Shown here: positions 1 to 9,107 of the stretch, piece by piece
Layout: each line of letters opens with the position of its first letter
How positions within the stretch are numbered: the first letter of the stretch is position 1
Source: Sphingomonas sp. Leaf33
GTDB taxonomy: Bacteria > Pseudomonadota > Alphaproteobacteria > Sphingomonadales > Sphingomonadaceae
NCBI RefSeq assembly: GCF_001421785.1
Contig: NZ_LMLB01000001.1
Location: 1,972,129-2,036,128 of the forward strand
Direction: 5' to 3'
DNA length: 64,000 bases
Notes under the pieces: model-generated
The model's database searches: none
Told to the model about the DNA's origin: nothing
What the model saw: the letters and a program-made list of their open reading frames with translations, nothing else
Translations under genes and position numbers: made by a program

Positions 1-2
1 GG

Positions 3-1490
3 TGGAAAGCCGGCTTCGACGCCGCCGGCTACATCGATGCGTTCGACGTGCGCGTGCTGCCGGATGGCGCCGATCCGCTGGATGCCCGCTACAGCATGAT
101 CACCTGGGTCGATCGCGCCACCCGCGGCTGGGCGTACGGGCAGCAGGTGACCGACCCGCGCACCGGCGAGATCCTGCGCGGCATGGTCGTACTCGGCTCC
201 GAACGCGCGCGGCAGGACATCCAGATCTTCCAGGGGCTGGTCGACGCCGCGCTGACCGGCACCGGGGGCCCTAACGACCCCGCGCAGGTCGCCATCGCCC
301 GCCTGCGCCAGCTCGCCGCGCACGAGGTCGGCCATTCGATCGGCTTCGCGCACAACTTCGCCGCCAGCACGCAGGGCCGCGCGTCGGTCATGGACTATCC
401 CCCGCCCCGCATCGGGCTGGTCGACGGCAAGCCTGACCTGTCCGACGCGTACGGCACGGGCCTCGGCGGGTGGGACATGGCGACCGTCGACTGGCTGTAC
501 GGCGACGATGCGACCGCCGAGGCAAAGGCCGCCGCGATCGCCGCGAAGGGCTGGCGCTACGTCCCCGACGACAATGCTCGCCGCGCAGACACCGCGCAGC
601 CGTGGGGCGGGTTGTGGGACGATGGCGCCGATCCGGTCGCCGAGCTTGATCGGCTGATGACCGTCCGTCGCGCCGCGATCGACCGATTCGGCGAACGCAA
701 CCTGCTGCCCGGTGAGCCGGTGTCGACGCTGCGCCGCCGCTTCGTGCCGATCTACCTGCTCCACCGCTATCAGTTGGTCGCGGCGGCAAAGTCGGTCGGC
801 GGGGTCGATTTCGCCTATACGGTGAAGGGCGATCCGCGCGGCGCGCCAAAGGCGGTTCCGGCCGCCACCCAACGCGCCGCCATCGCCGCCGTCCTGCGCA
901 CCATCAGCCCCGACGCGCTGCGCCTGCCGCCCGCGCTGCCGCTCCTGCTGTCGGCCCCGCGCAACGGCACCGGCAACCGCCAATTCGACATCGAGCTGTT
1001 CAACACCGCCGGCGGCCCGGTGTTCGACCCGCTGGTCGCGGCCGACACCGCGACGCAATTGACGCTCGGCACGCTGCTGGCGCCTGGCCGGTTGCAGCGC
1101 CTGGAGGCGCAACACGCGATCGACCCGACGATGCCCGGGGTCACTGGATTGCTGGACGCGATCGAAGCAGCGACGCTCCGCACCTACGCCACCCCCCTCA
1201 GCCGCCGCATCGCGACCCGCGCGGTGATCGCGATGGCCCAGGCCTCGCACAACGGCGCAACTCCGCCCGAAGCCGCCGCCATGCTCAGCGACCGCGTCCA
1301 CCGCGTCGCCACGCGTCTGGCAAAGCCCGTCGCCACTGGCGACGAAGCCGCCTGGGCTGCCGGCCTGTCCCGCCAATTGCTCGATCCGCAGACGCTCGCG
1401 ACCCTAATCGCCGAACGCCCGCGCACGCCCGACGTCCCGCCCGGCGATCCGATCGGTGACACCGACTGGATGGGCCCGCTCGGACGATAG
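3..1490 (+). CDS. Zinc-dependent metalloprotease, DUF5117/DUF4953 type (3' part; start outside window)
   Basis: The reading frame is open from the window edge (frame begins at base 3), so this is the C-terminal ~495 residues of a larger protein. A HEVGH-SIGFAHNF stretch encoded near base 320 is an HExxH zinc-binding helix followed by a third candidate ligand histidine, as in gluzincin/metzincin-like peptidases. The preceding segment (WVDRATRGWAYG, then ...GSERARQD) matches my recollection of DUF5117/DUF4953 metalloproteases, which are large secreted or periplasmic proteins of Proteobacteria and Bacteroidota. The natural substrate of the family is not established. The stop at 1488-1490 is followed only by the tRNA-Pro. 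Family assignment is from motif memory; the signal peptide and N-terminal domain cannot be seen here. Confidence 0.85.
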   Translation, partial: WKAGFDAAGYIDAFDVRVLPDGADPLDARYSMITWVDRATRGWAYGQQVTDPRTGEILRGMVVLGSERARQDIQIFQGLVDAALTGTGGPNDPAQVAIARLRQLAAHEVGHSIGFAHNFAASTQGRASVMDYPPPRIGLVDGKPDLSDAYGTGLGGWDMATVDWLYGDDATAEAKAAAIAAKGWRYVPDDNARRADTAQPWGGLWDDGADPVAELDRLMTVRRAAIDRFGERNLLPGEPVSTLRRRFVPIYLLHRYQLVAAAKSVGGVDFAYTVKGDPRGAPKAVPAATQRAAIAAVLRTISPDALRLPPALPLLLSAPRNGTGNRQFDIELFNTAGGPVFDPLVAADTATQLTLGTLLAPGRLQRLEAQHAIDPTMPGVTGLLDAIEAATLRTYATPLSRRIATRAVIAMAQASHNGATPPEAAAMLSDRVHRVATRLAKPVATGDEAAWAAGLSRQLLDPQTLATLIAERPRTPDVPPGDPIGDTDWMGPLGR

Positions 1491-1559
1491 GATGGCCGAA
1501 GTCTTTATCTCGCCGGACGGTTGCGCCACCCGACCACCTCCGCTAGGCCGCCCCCGCGT

Positions 1560-1636
<77 letters not shown>

Positions 1637-1744
1637 CTTTATCTCCAGATCGACGGATTTCCGCCACTTTGCATGGGCGTACGATGCGCGCCGGTCCCAT
1701 GACCGACACACATCGATGACGCACATGCTGGAGGAAATCAGCCC

Positions 1745-3781
1745 ATGTGCCGCATCCCGCACACCCGCCGTCGCAACGGTCGCTACGTCTTCCGGCGCCG
1801 CATCCATTTCCGAAATCTTATCTCGCGCCCTGTAGCCGTCGCCCTTGGGACCGCCGATCCGAAGGTCGCGCGCTACAAGGCGTCGCTCCTGTCGGCGTGC
1901 TTCGTGCGGGTGAAGGCGAGCGTCGAGATGGACATGGAGCAAGGCCGCCGGATGACCGGCACCGAGATCGAGGCACTCTTCCGCGCCGAACTCGAGGCGG
2001 AGCTCAAGTTTTACGTTCACAGCGCTTATGAGGATGCGCCGTGGTCGGACTCGGTACCCGAGGTCGCCGCTTGGGAAGCGGAGGCCTATCGCATTGCTCG
2101 CCTGCCTGGCCGACGCCGCGGCCTCCTGCCGGAGGATCGCGACGCCCTGATGCGACGTGGCCTCGAACGCGATATCTCGATGATCGAGGAATATGCCCAG
2201 CAGATCCGCGAGGTGTTCGACGACGCTGGTGTCACGCGTCGTCTCCGCGTGATCGGCGCCCCGGTCCATCCAGAAACCATCGAGGCGGCGCGAACGCATC
2301 TCATCCGCGCGGCTGCCGCCGCGACGACGCAGGCGCAGCGCGTGTTCGATCCAGACGTCATGGATGCGGCCGATCCGATCCAGGCGCTGATGGCGCACCT
2401 CGGCCCGGTGCCCGACGAAGTTCAGGCGCTGCTGAAAAAGCCGATTCCTGCTGCCCTTCCGCCCGCGGTCGCCGGCCCCGCCGACGGAATGTTCTTGGCG
2501 TTCGATCGCCGGCGCTTCAGCGAGGTGATTGATCAGATCCTGAGGTCGTTGAGGGCGGACGGCGTCTGGAAGGGCGACCTTCGCCAGCAACGCCACATCA
2601 TGGAGACGTTCGCCTGGATTACCGGCGACAAGCCGCTCGGCAGCTACGGCCACCTCGATGTTGAGACCTTCAAGCAGGGTCTGCAGCAGCTACCGAAACG
2701 GTTTGATTATGGCTCATTCACCGCTGGCGCGATGTCGCGTCCCTTCCGGGAAGTCTTGGCCGAACTTCCCCCGCTGGCACCTGGGGACCGCCGTAGCGCG
2801 AAAACGACCAATCGCGACCTGTCGACGATGGCGACGGTGGCGCGCCATCTGGCGAAGACGTCATGGAAATCACGCCTTGCTGGCGCGGTCATTCTCGACT
2901 TTGGTGGGGCGCGGGTCGCGGTGAAGGCCGATCCCGACATCGACACTCGACCGCCATGGACCAGCACGCATCTGTCGATGCTCTTTCATTCGCCGATCTA
3001 TGCAGGGGGCGACGGCGCTCTTCGCCGGCTTCGAGCGGGGAATTCGTCACCACGGGTGTGGCATGATGCGGCGTACTTCGCCCCGTTGCTCTGGTTCTAC
3101 ACCCATGCGTGCCGCGAAGAGATCTGCGGCCTCGAAGTCGCCGACGTGGTCACCGACCACCCGGTGGCGCACATCTACATCCGCGATAATGCAACCCGGG
3201 GGAAGGACGGTGAAAAGGCTGGCGAGAAGCGCCTAGCCCGGCGTCGCCGCGTCCCGATCCATCCGGAACTAAGGCGCCTTGGGTTTATCGAATACGTCGA
3301 CGCGATCCGCGCAGAAGGGCACCAAGCCCTGTTCCCCGAGCTTTTCGTGTCAGCGGAGAAGCGCGGCGGGGGATTTTTCTACGACCGAGCGTGGAGGCAT
3401 ATGACAGCCTATATCGGCCAGCAGATGGACATTCCCGTCAACGCGGCGGGAAAGTCGGCCGACATCCACAGCATCAGGGCGCTCGGTTCCAGTTTCTACG
3501 AGGTGGATGGCGTCAATGCGATCCTGCGCGCCGACCTTTTCGGCCATGCGCGCGAGGGGACGAACGCGCGACATTACTCGAAGCGGGAGAGTACAGAGGG
3601 TCTGAACGTCGTTCTTGAGGAGCGGCTGGCCTTCATCGAACGCTACGTCCCTATCCTGACCGGTCATATCGAGCCGTGGCCGGTTCGGCTGCTGCCGATC
3701 GAGGAACGCTCGCGCGTGGGATCGCCCCTTCCGCGCAAGCGCCGGAGCGATGCGGGCACCGGCACGTCGCGGCAGCGCTGA
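1745..3781 (+). CDS. int: Site-specific tyrosine recombinase (island integrase)
   Basis: A 678-aa phage-type integrase. The N-terminus (RRNGRYVFRRR and a GTADPKVAR stretch) resembles the DUF6538 DNA-binding region common in proteobacterial island integrases. A long helical middle follows. The catalytic domain lies in the last ~250 residues: Arg457 in HACREEI, the HSIR box with His575/Arg578, His601 in LFGHAREG, and the presumed nucleophile Tyr611 in ARHYSK. It should excise and integrate the island between the 20-bp repeats. A GGAGG ribosome-binding site ends 9 bases upstream of the chosen ATG. It begins 108 bp after tRNA-Pro and is followed by a hairpin terminator. No frameshift is seen, so it is probably functional. 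Confidence 0.95.
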   Translation: MCRIPHTRRRNGRYVFRRRIHFRNLISRPVAVALGTADPKVARYKASLLSACFVRVKASVEMDMEQGRRMTGTEIEALFRAELEAELKFYVHSAYEDAPWSDSVPEVAAWEAEAYRIARLPGRRRGLLPEDRDALMRRGLERDISMIEEYAQQIREVFDDAGVTRRLRVIGAPVHPETIEAARTHLIRAAAAATTQAQRVFDPDVMDAADPIQALMAHLGPVPDEVQALLKKPIPAALPPAVAGPADGMFLAFDRRRFSEVIDQILRSLRADGVWKGDLRQQRHIMETFAWITGDKPLGSYGHLDVETFKQGLQQLPKRFDYGSFTAGAMSRPFREVLAELPPLAPGDRRSAKTTNRDLSTMATVARHLAKTSWKSRLAGAVILDFGGARVAVKADPDIDTRPPWTSTHLSMLFHSPIYAGGDGALRRLRAGNSSPRVWHDAAYFAPLLWFYTHACREEICGLEVADVVTDHPVAHIYIRDNATRGKDGEKAGEKRLARRRRVPIHPELRRLGFIEYVDAIRAEGHQALFPELFVSAEKRGGGFFYDRAWRHMTAYIGQQMDIPVNAAGKSADIHSIRALGSSFYEVDGVNAILRADLFGHAREGTNARHYSKRESTEGLNVVLEERLAFIERYVPILTGHIEPWPVRLLPIEERSRVGSPLPRKRRSDAGTGTSRQR

Positions 3782-3788
3782 CAGTCAA

Positions 3789-3820
3789 GGGCGGCAGTCA
3801 AAGCTGCCGCCCCCCTTTCC
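3789..3820 (+). terminator. Hairpin terminator after integrase
   Basis: A perfect 9-bp stem GGGCGGCAG / CTGCCGCCC (3789-3797 and 3804-3812) with a 6-base loop lies 7 bp after the integrase stop and is followed by CCCCTTTCC. The U-tract is short, so strength is uncertain. Confidence 0.6.
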
Positions 3821-3871
3821 CACGGCTGGTCGCCCGCATTCAGCGATCGCGTGCTTACTGGTCTCAGAAGA

Positions 3872-4531
3872 TCACGCGGCCACGTCACGCCATCGTATGA
3901 AACGCTGTGGAAGGGCGACCCGCCGTAGCCAAGCATGTTCTAACCGCTTCTGCCCGGCCCAGGATCCGATCCAGGCCGGATGCCGCTGTCCGTGACGGCC
4001 ATCGTGTCGCCAGTGTCTCGCGGTCACGATCAAGTGCGCGTGCGGGGTGACGATCCAGCCGTCGTCGCCTTCCAGCGCGTGGATTGCCCACGCGACCGCT
4101 GCACCGCGGGCGACAAGCTCCCGCTCGACGAACGAGTTCACGACCCAGGTCCAGTAAGCCGGCGTAATCCGATCCGGGATTTCTAGCAGCACGTGCCAAG
4201 CGCTGACGGCGGTGGGATCGCCGGTGGCCGCCGTCGCGGCGTCGGCTTCCGCCCAGATCGTGTATTTCTGGGCAGCCCAGACCGGCGAACTGGCCGGCAG
4301 CAGGAGACCGGCCCCGTGAAGTTCATATCGACGCTGGGCGAACGAGGCAGGCATCGACCCGAACCGGTCGGCGACGTCGGAATCACGCCAGATATACGCC
4401 ACGTTCGCGACCGCCGTTTTATATGCGGGCAGGCGGTTGATGTAACGCCATTCCTGGGAAATTGGGCGGACCTTGAAGTCGACCTGTCCTGCACGGCGGT
4501 CCCGTGGTTGTGCGAACAGCTTGCGCTTCAT
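3872..4531 (-). CDS. MobA/MobL (MobQ)-like relaxase, short and probably decaying
   Basis: 219 aa if translation starts at the internal ATG (4531). AVANVAYIWRDS resembles the SAVAxAAYRSG motif of MobA/MobL relaxases, and TPHAHLIVTAR matches their N/TPHAHxxxTTR histidine (HUH) motif that binds the metal for nicking. Typical family members are longer, so this is a relaxase-domain remnant or a minimal version. In-frame codons continue upstream (QFTKADIDA) to an amber TAG at 4559-4561, preceded by ACC and an ATG at 4565-4567 that has an AGGA ribosome-binding site. The original start was therefore probably 4567, with codon 3 mutated to stop. The internal ATG has no visible ribosome-binding site. 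Residual function would require reinitiation; a pseudogene is likely. Confidence 0.6.
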   Translation of the reverse strand: MKRKLFAQPRDRRAGQVDFKVRPISQEWRYINRLPAYKTAVANVAYIWRDSDVADRFGSMPASFAQRRYELHGAGLLLPASSPVWAAQKYTIWAEADAATAATGDPTAVSAWHVLLEIPDRITPAYWTWVVNSFVERELVARGAAVAWAIHALEGDDGWIVTPHAHLIVTARHWRHDGRHGQRHPAWIGSWAGQKRLEHAWLRRVALPQRFIRWRDVAA

Positions 4532-4584
4532 CGCGTCGATGTCGGCTTTTGTGAACTGCTAGGTCATGTGCGTATCCTGAAACA

Positions 4585-4614
4585 GCGACGCCGCCCGGAG
4601 AGGGGCGGCGTCGC
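4585..4614. terminator. Strong GC hairpin between two minus-strand genes
   Basis: A perfect 12-bp inverted repeat GCGACGCCGCCC / GGGCGGCGTCGC has a 6-base loop. It lies 39 bp past the stop of the gene at 4654-5193 and 17 bp before the apparent original start of the relaxase-like gene. On the minus strand it is followed by TGTTTC, a weak U-tract, so it may be an intrinsic terminator or a structure shielding the next ribosome-binding site. Confidence 0.5.
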
Positions 4615-4653
4615 GGAGGCTTCGGCGCGGTGCGCCTGCCGAGAGGGATGGTG

Positions 4654-5193
4654 TCAGCCGAAGCGGACGATCGTGTCGGTCGGCATGATGTCCGGCTCGA
4701 TCTCGGTCGCGTTCCAATCCACGCGGCGGTTGTTCGCGAGAACCTTGTCGCCCATCGTGCGTGCGGCGGACTCGATGCGCTTTATGGCGCGCCGGTGCCC
4801 CGCGGCGACCCCTTTGGGTCGCCCGAAATGCCGAACGAGCGTGCCGCGCTGGTTGATGACGAAATGCTGGTCGAGGCGGGGGTCGACGAGAATGATGGGA
4901 TCAAGGTCGTTCGCGGCAAAGGGCACGATCCCGCTAGCGACATCTACCGTCATCATCGTCCGATAGGCGACGGTGAAGCCGGCTGGCACCGGCGCTTCAA
5001 CGCTAGCCCAGCCGTAATAGATGAGATCCTTGCCGACCATGCGGCAGATCCGGCCGAGTTCGAGATGGTCGTCGAAGTCGAGGACCTTGCCCGAGCACCA
5101 GGCGATACAGTCATTTTGCGGTTTGTAGAGCGGCCAGCCCATGGCCTGACGGAGCGAGAGCATCAGATTCTGGTGATGTAGGATCGTCGTCAT
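4654..5193 (-). CDS. Hypothetical island protein (179 aa)
   Basis: Not recognised. The ATG at 5193 is chosen because GGAG lies 7 bases upstream; the open frame extends further but without a comparable site. The protein is soluble-looking, with no signal or membrane segment. It is rich in aromatic and acidic residues in the first half (WPLYKPQND, DFDDHLELGRIC). A basic segment GRPKGVAAGHRRAIKRIESA in the second half could contact nucleic acid. It sits between a DEDDh exonuclease (upstream, same strand, 153 bp gap) and the relaxase-like gene, and may belong to the same accessory transcript. Good coding bias and ribosome-binding site support a real gene; function is unknown. Confidence 0.65.
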   Translation of the reverse strand: MTTILHHQNLMLSLRQAMGWPLYKPQNDCIAWCSGKVLDFDDHLELGRICRMVGKDLIYYGWASVEAPVPAGFTVAYRTMMTVDVASGIVPFAANDLDPIILVDPRLDQHFVINQRGTLVRHFGRPKGVAAGHRRAIKRIESAARTMGDKVLANNRRVDWNATEIEPDIMPTDTIVRFG

Positions 5194-5346
5194 TAGTGTC
5201 TCCTGCGGCCGACAGCCGCTTGGTTCAGGTTTTTTTCCCCTCAGGCGGGGCACCCGTTTCATCGTGTGGATCAGGCTCGCTTCGTCGCGCCCGCCCCCAC
5301 GGATCGAGCGATCAGCGACGCAGGGCTACCCGAGCGCGCAAATGGT

Positions 5347-6231
5347 TTAGCAGCAATGGCGGTTGTACCAGTCCACCACCTCGACGACCGGGCGGATCGA
5401 GGGGTGCAGCGCGCGCAGGAAGTCGACCTGCGCGGAGGCATCCGCCTCGGCCACATCGATCCGCCAGACCCGCCGGTCCGCCTGCCAACGATAGCCGGCG
5501 GCCTTCAGGTCGTCCTTCACCTGAAAAGGCGCGCCGGAAGCGGACAGGCGAACATCGGTTCGCTGTCCCCGCTCGACTAGGTGGGCAGCGATGGCGCGGC
5601 CGTCCGGTGCGGAGTTAGCGATGAGCACGAGCAGCGCCCACGCATCGGCCGCCGCCCTGTGCGCGGTGTAGAAGTGCCCTAGCTCGGCGAGAAGGCCGCC
5701 TTGGTTCCGGCTGTGATAACCAGCACCAGCCCAGTCGAAATCGCGAAGCGCGCAAACCCATGGATGACGAATGCCGGGGAAACGCTCGCGCACGAAGCGA
5801 GCGTCGAAAGCGGCGTTGAACGCAACGAGGACGTCGACGTCGCCCATTTCGACGGCGAGGAGGTCTTCGTCGAACCGTTGGCCGTGGAGGTCTTCATCTT
5901 CGAGGCGGGTCACATGCTTCACCGCATCGGAAAGCGGCTGGCCTGGATCCTCCAGCATGCTGATCGGCGGCTTCAGGTCGACGATCTGGCCGTCGCCGAT
6001 GACGACTTTGGCAAGGGCGAGCTCGACCATCTGGTCGTTCTCGGTGAGTCCGGTCGTTTCGACATCGACGACCCCGATCGTTACGGTCCCAGTCGACGGG
6101 GTTGGCGACAGCCAGATCTCGTCGGCGTGTGGCAGGCGATGGAGGACCCGATAATCCTCGGCCCGAGCTTCAAGGGCTTGGACGTGCAGGCGCATTGCCG
6201 CGCTTGCGCACGGCTGGTCGTATAGTTTCAT
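5347..6231 (-). CDS. 3'-5' exonuclease, DEDDh (DnaQ/RNase T-like) with C-terminal extension
   Basis: 294 aa from the ATG at 6231. The exonuclease core runs from about residue 48 to 205. The ExoI box VVDVETTGL supplies Asp and Glu, VAFNAAFDARF supplies the ExoII Asp, and HRAAADAWAL supplies the ExoIII His and Asp, so all five DEDDh residues are present. The family removes nucleotides from 3' ends of DNA or RNA with two metal ions. The remaining ~80 residues contain FQVKDDLKAAGYRW...RRVWRIDV, a small module often found after such exonucleases in accessory elements. An island location suggests a repair or defence-associated role rather than the polymerase III epsilon subunit. Substrate is not predictable from sequence. 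Confidence 0.88.
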   Translation of the reverse strand: MKLYDQPCASAAMRLHVQALEARAEDYRVLHRLPHADEIWLSPTPSTGTVTIGVVDVETTGLTENDQMVELALAKVVIGDGQIVDLKPPISMLEDPGQPLSDAVKHVTRLEDEDLHGQRFDEDLLAVEMGDVDVLVAFNAAFDARFVRERFPGIRHPWVCALRDFDWAGAGYHSRNQGGLLAELGHFYTAHRAAADAWALLVLIANSAPDGRAIAAHLVERGQRTDVRLSASGAPFQVKDDLKAAGYRWQADRRVWRIDVAEADASAQVDFLRALHPSIRPVVEVVDWYNRHCC

Positions 6232-6661
6232 GTTGGTTTCCCGACAGAGAACGCGGCCCCGGGTGGGTTCGCGGATCGTGACGGTCGGCGCAGCCCCCCG
6301 AGGGGGATTCTCCCCTTCCATTTCACTGATCGCCGGCCACGCGGCAGGGCATGATCACACCTGGGGCAGGCAGCCCATGGGTTTCACCGGCGATGCATGC
6401 GCATCGCCGAAGGGTTCGCGCAGCGGGCAGCCAGAGCCGGGTACGGCGATCACCATTGGCGTCAGCCGGACGCCGCGTGGATCAATCGTTACCGCACGCA
6501 GTGCGTAACGATTGAGGTATTGCGCCTGAATCTAGCGGCCTCGTTCGCAGCTATATAAAATCTTGATTGCTAGCCTATCCTCGCTGTTTATGGTGTAAAT
6601 TTGGCTCGAATAGCCCTATCTGTCGCCGGGCAAATGCATCATATAAAATGCAGGACAGACG
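6232..6661. promoter_or_regulatory. Divergent intergenic region with inverted repeat (6483-6514)
   Basis: 430 bp separate the minus-strand exonuclease from the plus-strand unknown gene at 6662. The most striking element is CAATCGTTAC-c-GCAC-gca-GTGC-GTAACGATTG: 10-bp and 4-bp arms pair perfectly around a single unpaired C. It could be an operator or a structured 5' element. The right third (about 6530-6650) is conspicuously AT-rich for this genome (AGCTATATAAAATC, CATATAAAATGC), as expected of a promoter in acquired DNA. No protein-coding signal is convincing here. Confidence 0.5.
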
Positions 6662-7585
6662 ATGACTGGCGAAAGAAAGAAGCGTGGCCGGCGGCCGGAG
6701 CAACATGGTGCTATCAAGCGTCGCATCGCGGAAGCGCGGGTACCGTCGTTCGCGCAGGCGGCTACGGATGTGCTCGATGGCTGGATCAGCGGCGAGGCCT
6801 CTTTCGATGACCTTTTGAACGCCTTGAGCGAGCTGGAGGGGCAAACCGAATCGCTCGGTATGGCGCCCCCCGCTGATACCGAGTTCACCGCCGTGGACGA
6901 GGTCGCCTGGGCAGCCCTGAACTACCGCGACGCCGCTTTCCTTACATCGCGCCTTGAGCTGATGGCAGCAGCCGTTGCCGCGCGGCGCGACGATTTGCAG
7001 GCAACACTAATATCTGCCGTCGCGACGAAGCCGGCATTGCCTACATATGCACGCCGGTTCTTCGATGCGTTAAAGGCGGTGGGCGTGGGTCAGGATCTAT
7101 TGCATCCGGCCACGAGGCCAAAGGCAGAGCGGGTGAAGGCTGCCCTGACCGCAAGCGCCGCTGGTGACGAGAGGGTCGAATTCGCCGAAGGACCGATTCA
7201 TCAATGGTCCGATCTGCCGCGAGCATTCGCTGGATACGAGCTGGTCGACACAGACGATCGGCCGGGGTTCGGTTCCGATGACGACCTGGTCCCGCTACCG
7301 CCGCTCTGCGGAATCGAAATGTATGCCGAGGACGAGGCGGATATCGCGGGGCAATTGGCTTCCTCGGATACGTTGAAGAAATACGCCAAGGTCGTGGATC
7401 AGTGGGCCAGAAAGCGTGGGAACCCGATCAGCGGCATAACAGCTTGGGGATGGGCCCTGCTCCTTTCGTATCGATTGAGAGGAACAAGCGACATCGTGCC
7501 GGAGGTCGCCCAGCCAGACATGATATTCGTTTCCCCTTGGCAAGCCGGAAAGGCGGTGCGTGCGGTCAAGTTACCGGTCGAGTAG
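6662..7585 (+). CDS. Unknown island protein with basic N-terminal tail (307 aa)
   Basis: Not recognised. The N-terminus MTGERKKRGRRPEQHG is a short basic, AT-hook-like tail that may bind DNA. The middle (residues ~20-150) looks helical, and the acidic segment around residues 190-235 (DTDDRPGF, EDEADIAG) precedes a C-terminal stretch with KKYAKVVDQWARKRG. There is no membrane segment or known catalytic motif. The start follows AGGACAGACG. It is transcribed convergently with hsdM (74 bp gap) and divergently from the exonuclease, with its own AT-rich promoter region. Neighbourhood suggests an accessory or defence function, but nothing in the sequence identifies one. Confidence 0.7.
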   Translation: MTGERKKRGRRPEQHGAIKRRIAEARVPSFAQAATDVLDGWISGEASFDDLLNALSELEGQTESLGMAPPADTEFTAVDEVAWAALNYRDAAFLTSRLELMAAAVAARRDDLQATLISAVATKPALPTYARRFFDALKAVGVGQDLLHPATRPKAERVKAALTASAAGDERVEFAEGPIHQWSDLPRAFAGYELVDTDDRPGFGSDDDLVPLPPLCGIEMYAEDEADIAGQLASSDTLKKYAKVVDQWARKRGNPISGITAWGWALLLSYRLRGTSDIVPEVAQPDMIFVSPWQAGKAVRAVKLPVE

Positions 7586-7658
7586 ACGGCACCCCTGCCG
7601 TTGGCGCGCGTAACGACGGGCTTTGGACGGCACACGTGCCAAGGTTGTGCTGATGCCG

Positions 7659-9107
7659 CTACTTAAGCCTCGCCGCGACTAGCCGGAACTTCTCGAGCGC
7701 CGTCTCGAGGCTGTCGACGATCTCGGCGGCGATCTCGGCGGGTGGCGGCAACGTGTCCGGGTCGGTGGCGCTGGCGTCTTTCAGCCAGAACAGGTCGAGG
7801 TTCAGTTTGTCGCGCTTGACCAGCTCGTCATAGCCATAGCGGCGGAAGCGCTCGGTTTCCTGCCGCTTCGTCCGCCCGTATTTCGAGCCGTAGCAGGCGA
7901 CGAAATCGTCGAGGTCCGCTCGCTTCAGCGGGCGCTCGCGCAGGGTGAAGCGCTGGTTGGTGCGCAGGTCGTACACCCACAGGTCCTTCGTCGCGACGCC
8001 GGTGCCGGGCGTCGCGCGGTCGAAGAACATCACGTTGGCCTTCACCCCCTGGCTGTAGAAGATGCCGGTCGGCAGCCGCAGCAGCGTGTGGAAGTCGAAT
8101 TCCTCGAGTAGGCGGCGGCGCAGCGTCTCGCCCGCGCCGCCCTCGAACAGCACGTTGTCCGGCATGACGACGGCGGCGCTGCCGCCGACCTTCAGGATCG
8201 ACATGATGTGCTGGAGAAAGTTGAGCTGCTTGTTGCCCGTGGTGACGGTGAAGTCGTCGCGGACATAATCCTGCCGCTCGCTGTCGATGCCGCCGTCCTC
8301 GCGGACGATGCGGAACGACTGGCGCTTGCCGAAGGGCGGGTTGGTGAGGATCACGTCGAACGCGCGGTCCCCGCGATCGAGCAGCGCGTCGCGCTGCTGC
8401 ACCGGCGACACCGCGCCGCCGATGCCGTGCAGATAGAGGTTCATGGCGCACAGCCGCACGACCTCGGCGACGATGTCGGTGCCCGACAGCTTCTCGGCGC
8501 GCAGCGCCGCGGCAACCCGCCGGTCCTTGGCCGCGGGCTTGGCCTTCATGTGTTCGTACGCGGCGAGCAGGAAGCCGCCGGTGCCGACCGCGGGATCGTG
8601 GACGGTATCGTCCGGCTCCGGATCGACGAGCTGTGTGATGACCTCGATCAGCGGTCGCGGGGTGAAATACTGGCCGGCGCCGGACTTCACCTCGCCCGCG
8701 TTACGCTCGAGCAGCCCTTCGTAGATCGTGCCCTTCACATCGACGTTCAGGCCCATCCACGTCTCGGCACCGATCAGCGTGACGAGGCGCTGGAGCTTGG
8801 CGGGATCGCCGATCTTGTTCTCGGCCTTCAGGAACAGCGTGCCGACGATGTCGGTGCGCTTCGAGAGCGTATCGAGGATGCGGGCATAGGTCCGCTCTAG
8901 GTCCTCGCCCGCGCGGCCGGCCAGCACATCCCAGTTGGCATCGGTGGGCAGCGCCGACGCCTCGCCCAGCAGGTCGGCGCGCTCCTTGTCCATCTTGAGG
9001 AAGAGCAGGAAGCTGATCTGGCCGAGATAGTCGCCATAGGACACGCCGTCGTCGCGCAGGACGTGCGCATAGTTCCACACCTTCGCGACCAGCGCCTGTT
9101 CGTTCAT
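7659..9107 (-). CDS. hsdM: Type I restriction-modification methyltransferase subunit
   Basis: 482 aa, a normal length for HsdM. The N-terminal helical domain (MNEQALVAKVWNYAHVLRDD, FLLFLKMDKER) is followed by the SAM-dependent N6-adenine methyltransferase domain. GQYFTPRPLIEVI and DPAVGTGGFLLAAYEH form motif I, which binds AdoMet. NPPFG is catalytic motif IV. The protein methylates host adenines in a complex with HsdS and licenses cleavage with HsdR. The ATG overlaps the stop of the upstream NYN gene by 4 bp (ATGA), so the two are translationally coupled. It is last in the operon hsdR-hsdS-nyn-hsdM, an unusual order with an extra gene in it. Confidence 0.97.
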   Translation of the reverse strand: MNEQALVAKVWNYAHVLRDDGVSYGDYLGQISFLLFLKMDKERADLLGEASALPTDANWDVLAGRAGEDLERTYARILDTLSKRTDIVGTLFLKAENKIGDPAKLQRLVTLIGAETWMGLNVDVKGTIYEGLLERNAGEVKSGAGQYFTPRPLIEVITQLVDPEPDDTVHDPAVGTGGFLLAAYEHMKAKPAAKDRRVAAALRAEKLSGTDIVAEVVRLCAMNLYLHGIGGAVSPVQQRDALLDRGDRAFDVILTNPPFGKRQSFRIVREDGGIDSERQDYVRDDFTVTTGNKQLNFLQHIMSILKVGGSAAVVMPDNVLFEGGAGETLRRRLLEEFDFHTLLRLPTGIFYSQGVKANVMFFDRATPGTGVATKDLWVYDLRTNQRFTLRERPLKRADLDDFVACYGSKYGRTKRQETERFRRYGYDELVKRDKLNLDLFWLKDASATDPDTLPPPAEIAAEIVDSLETALEKFRLVAARLK

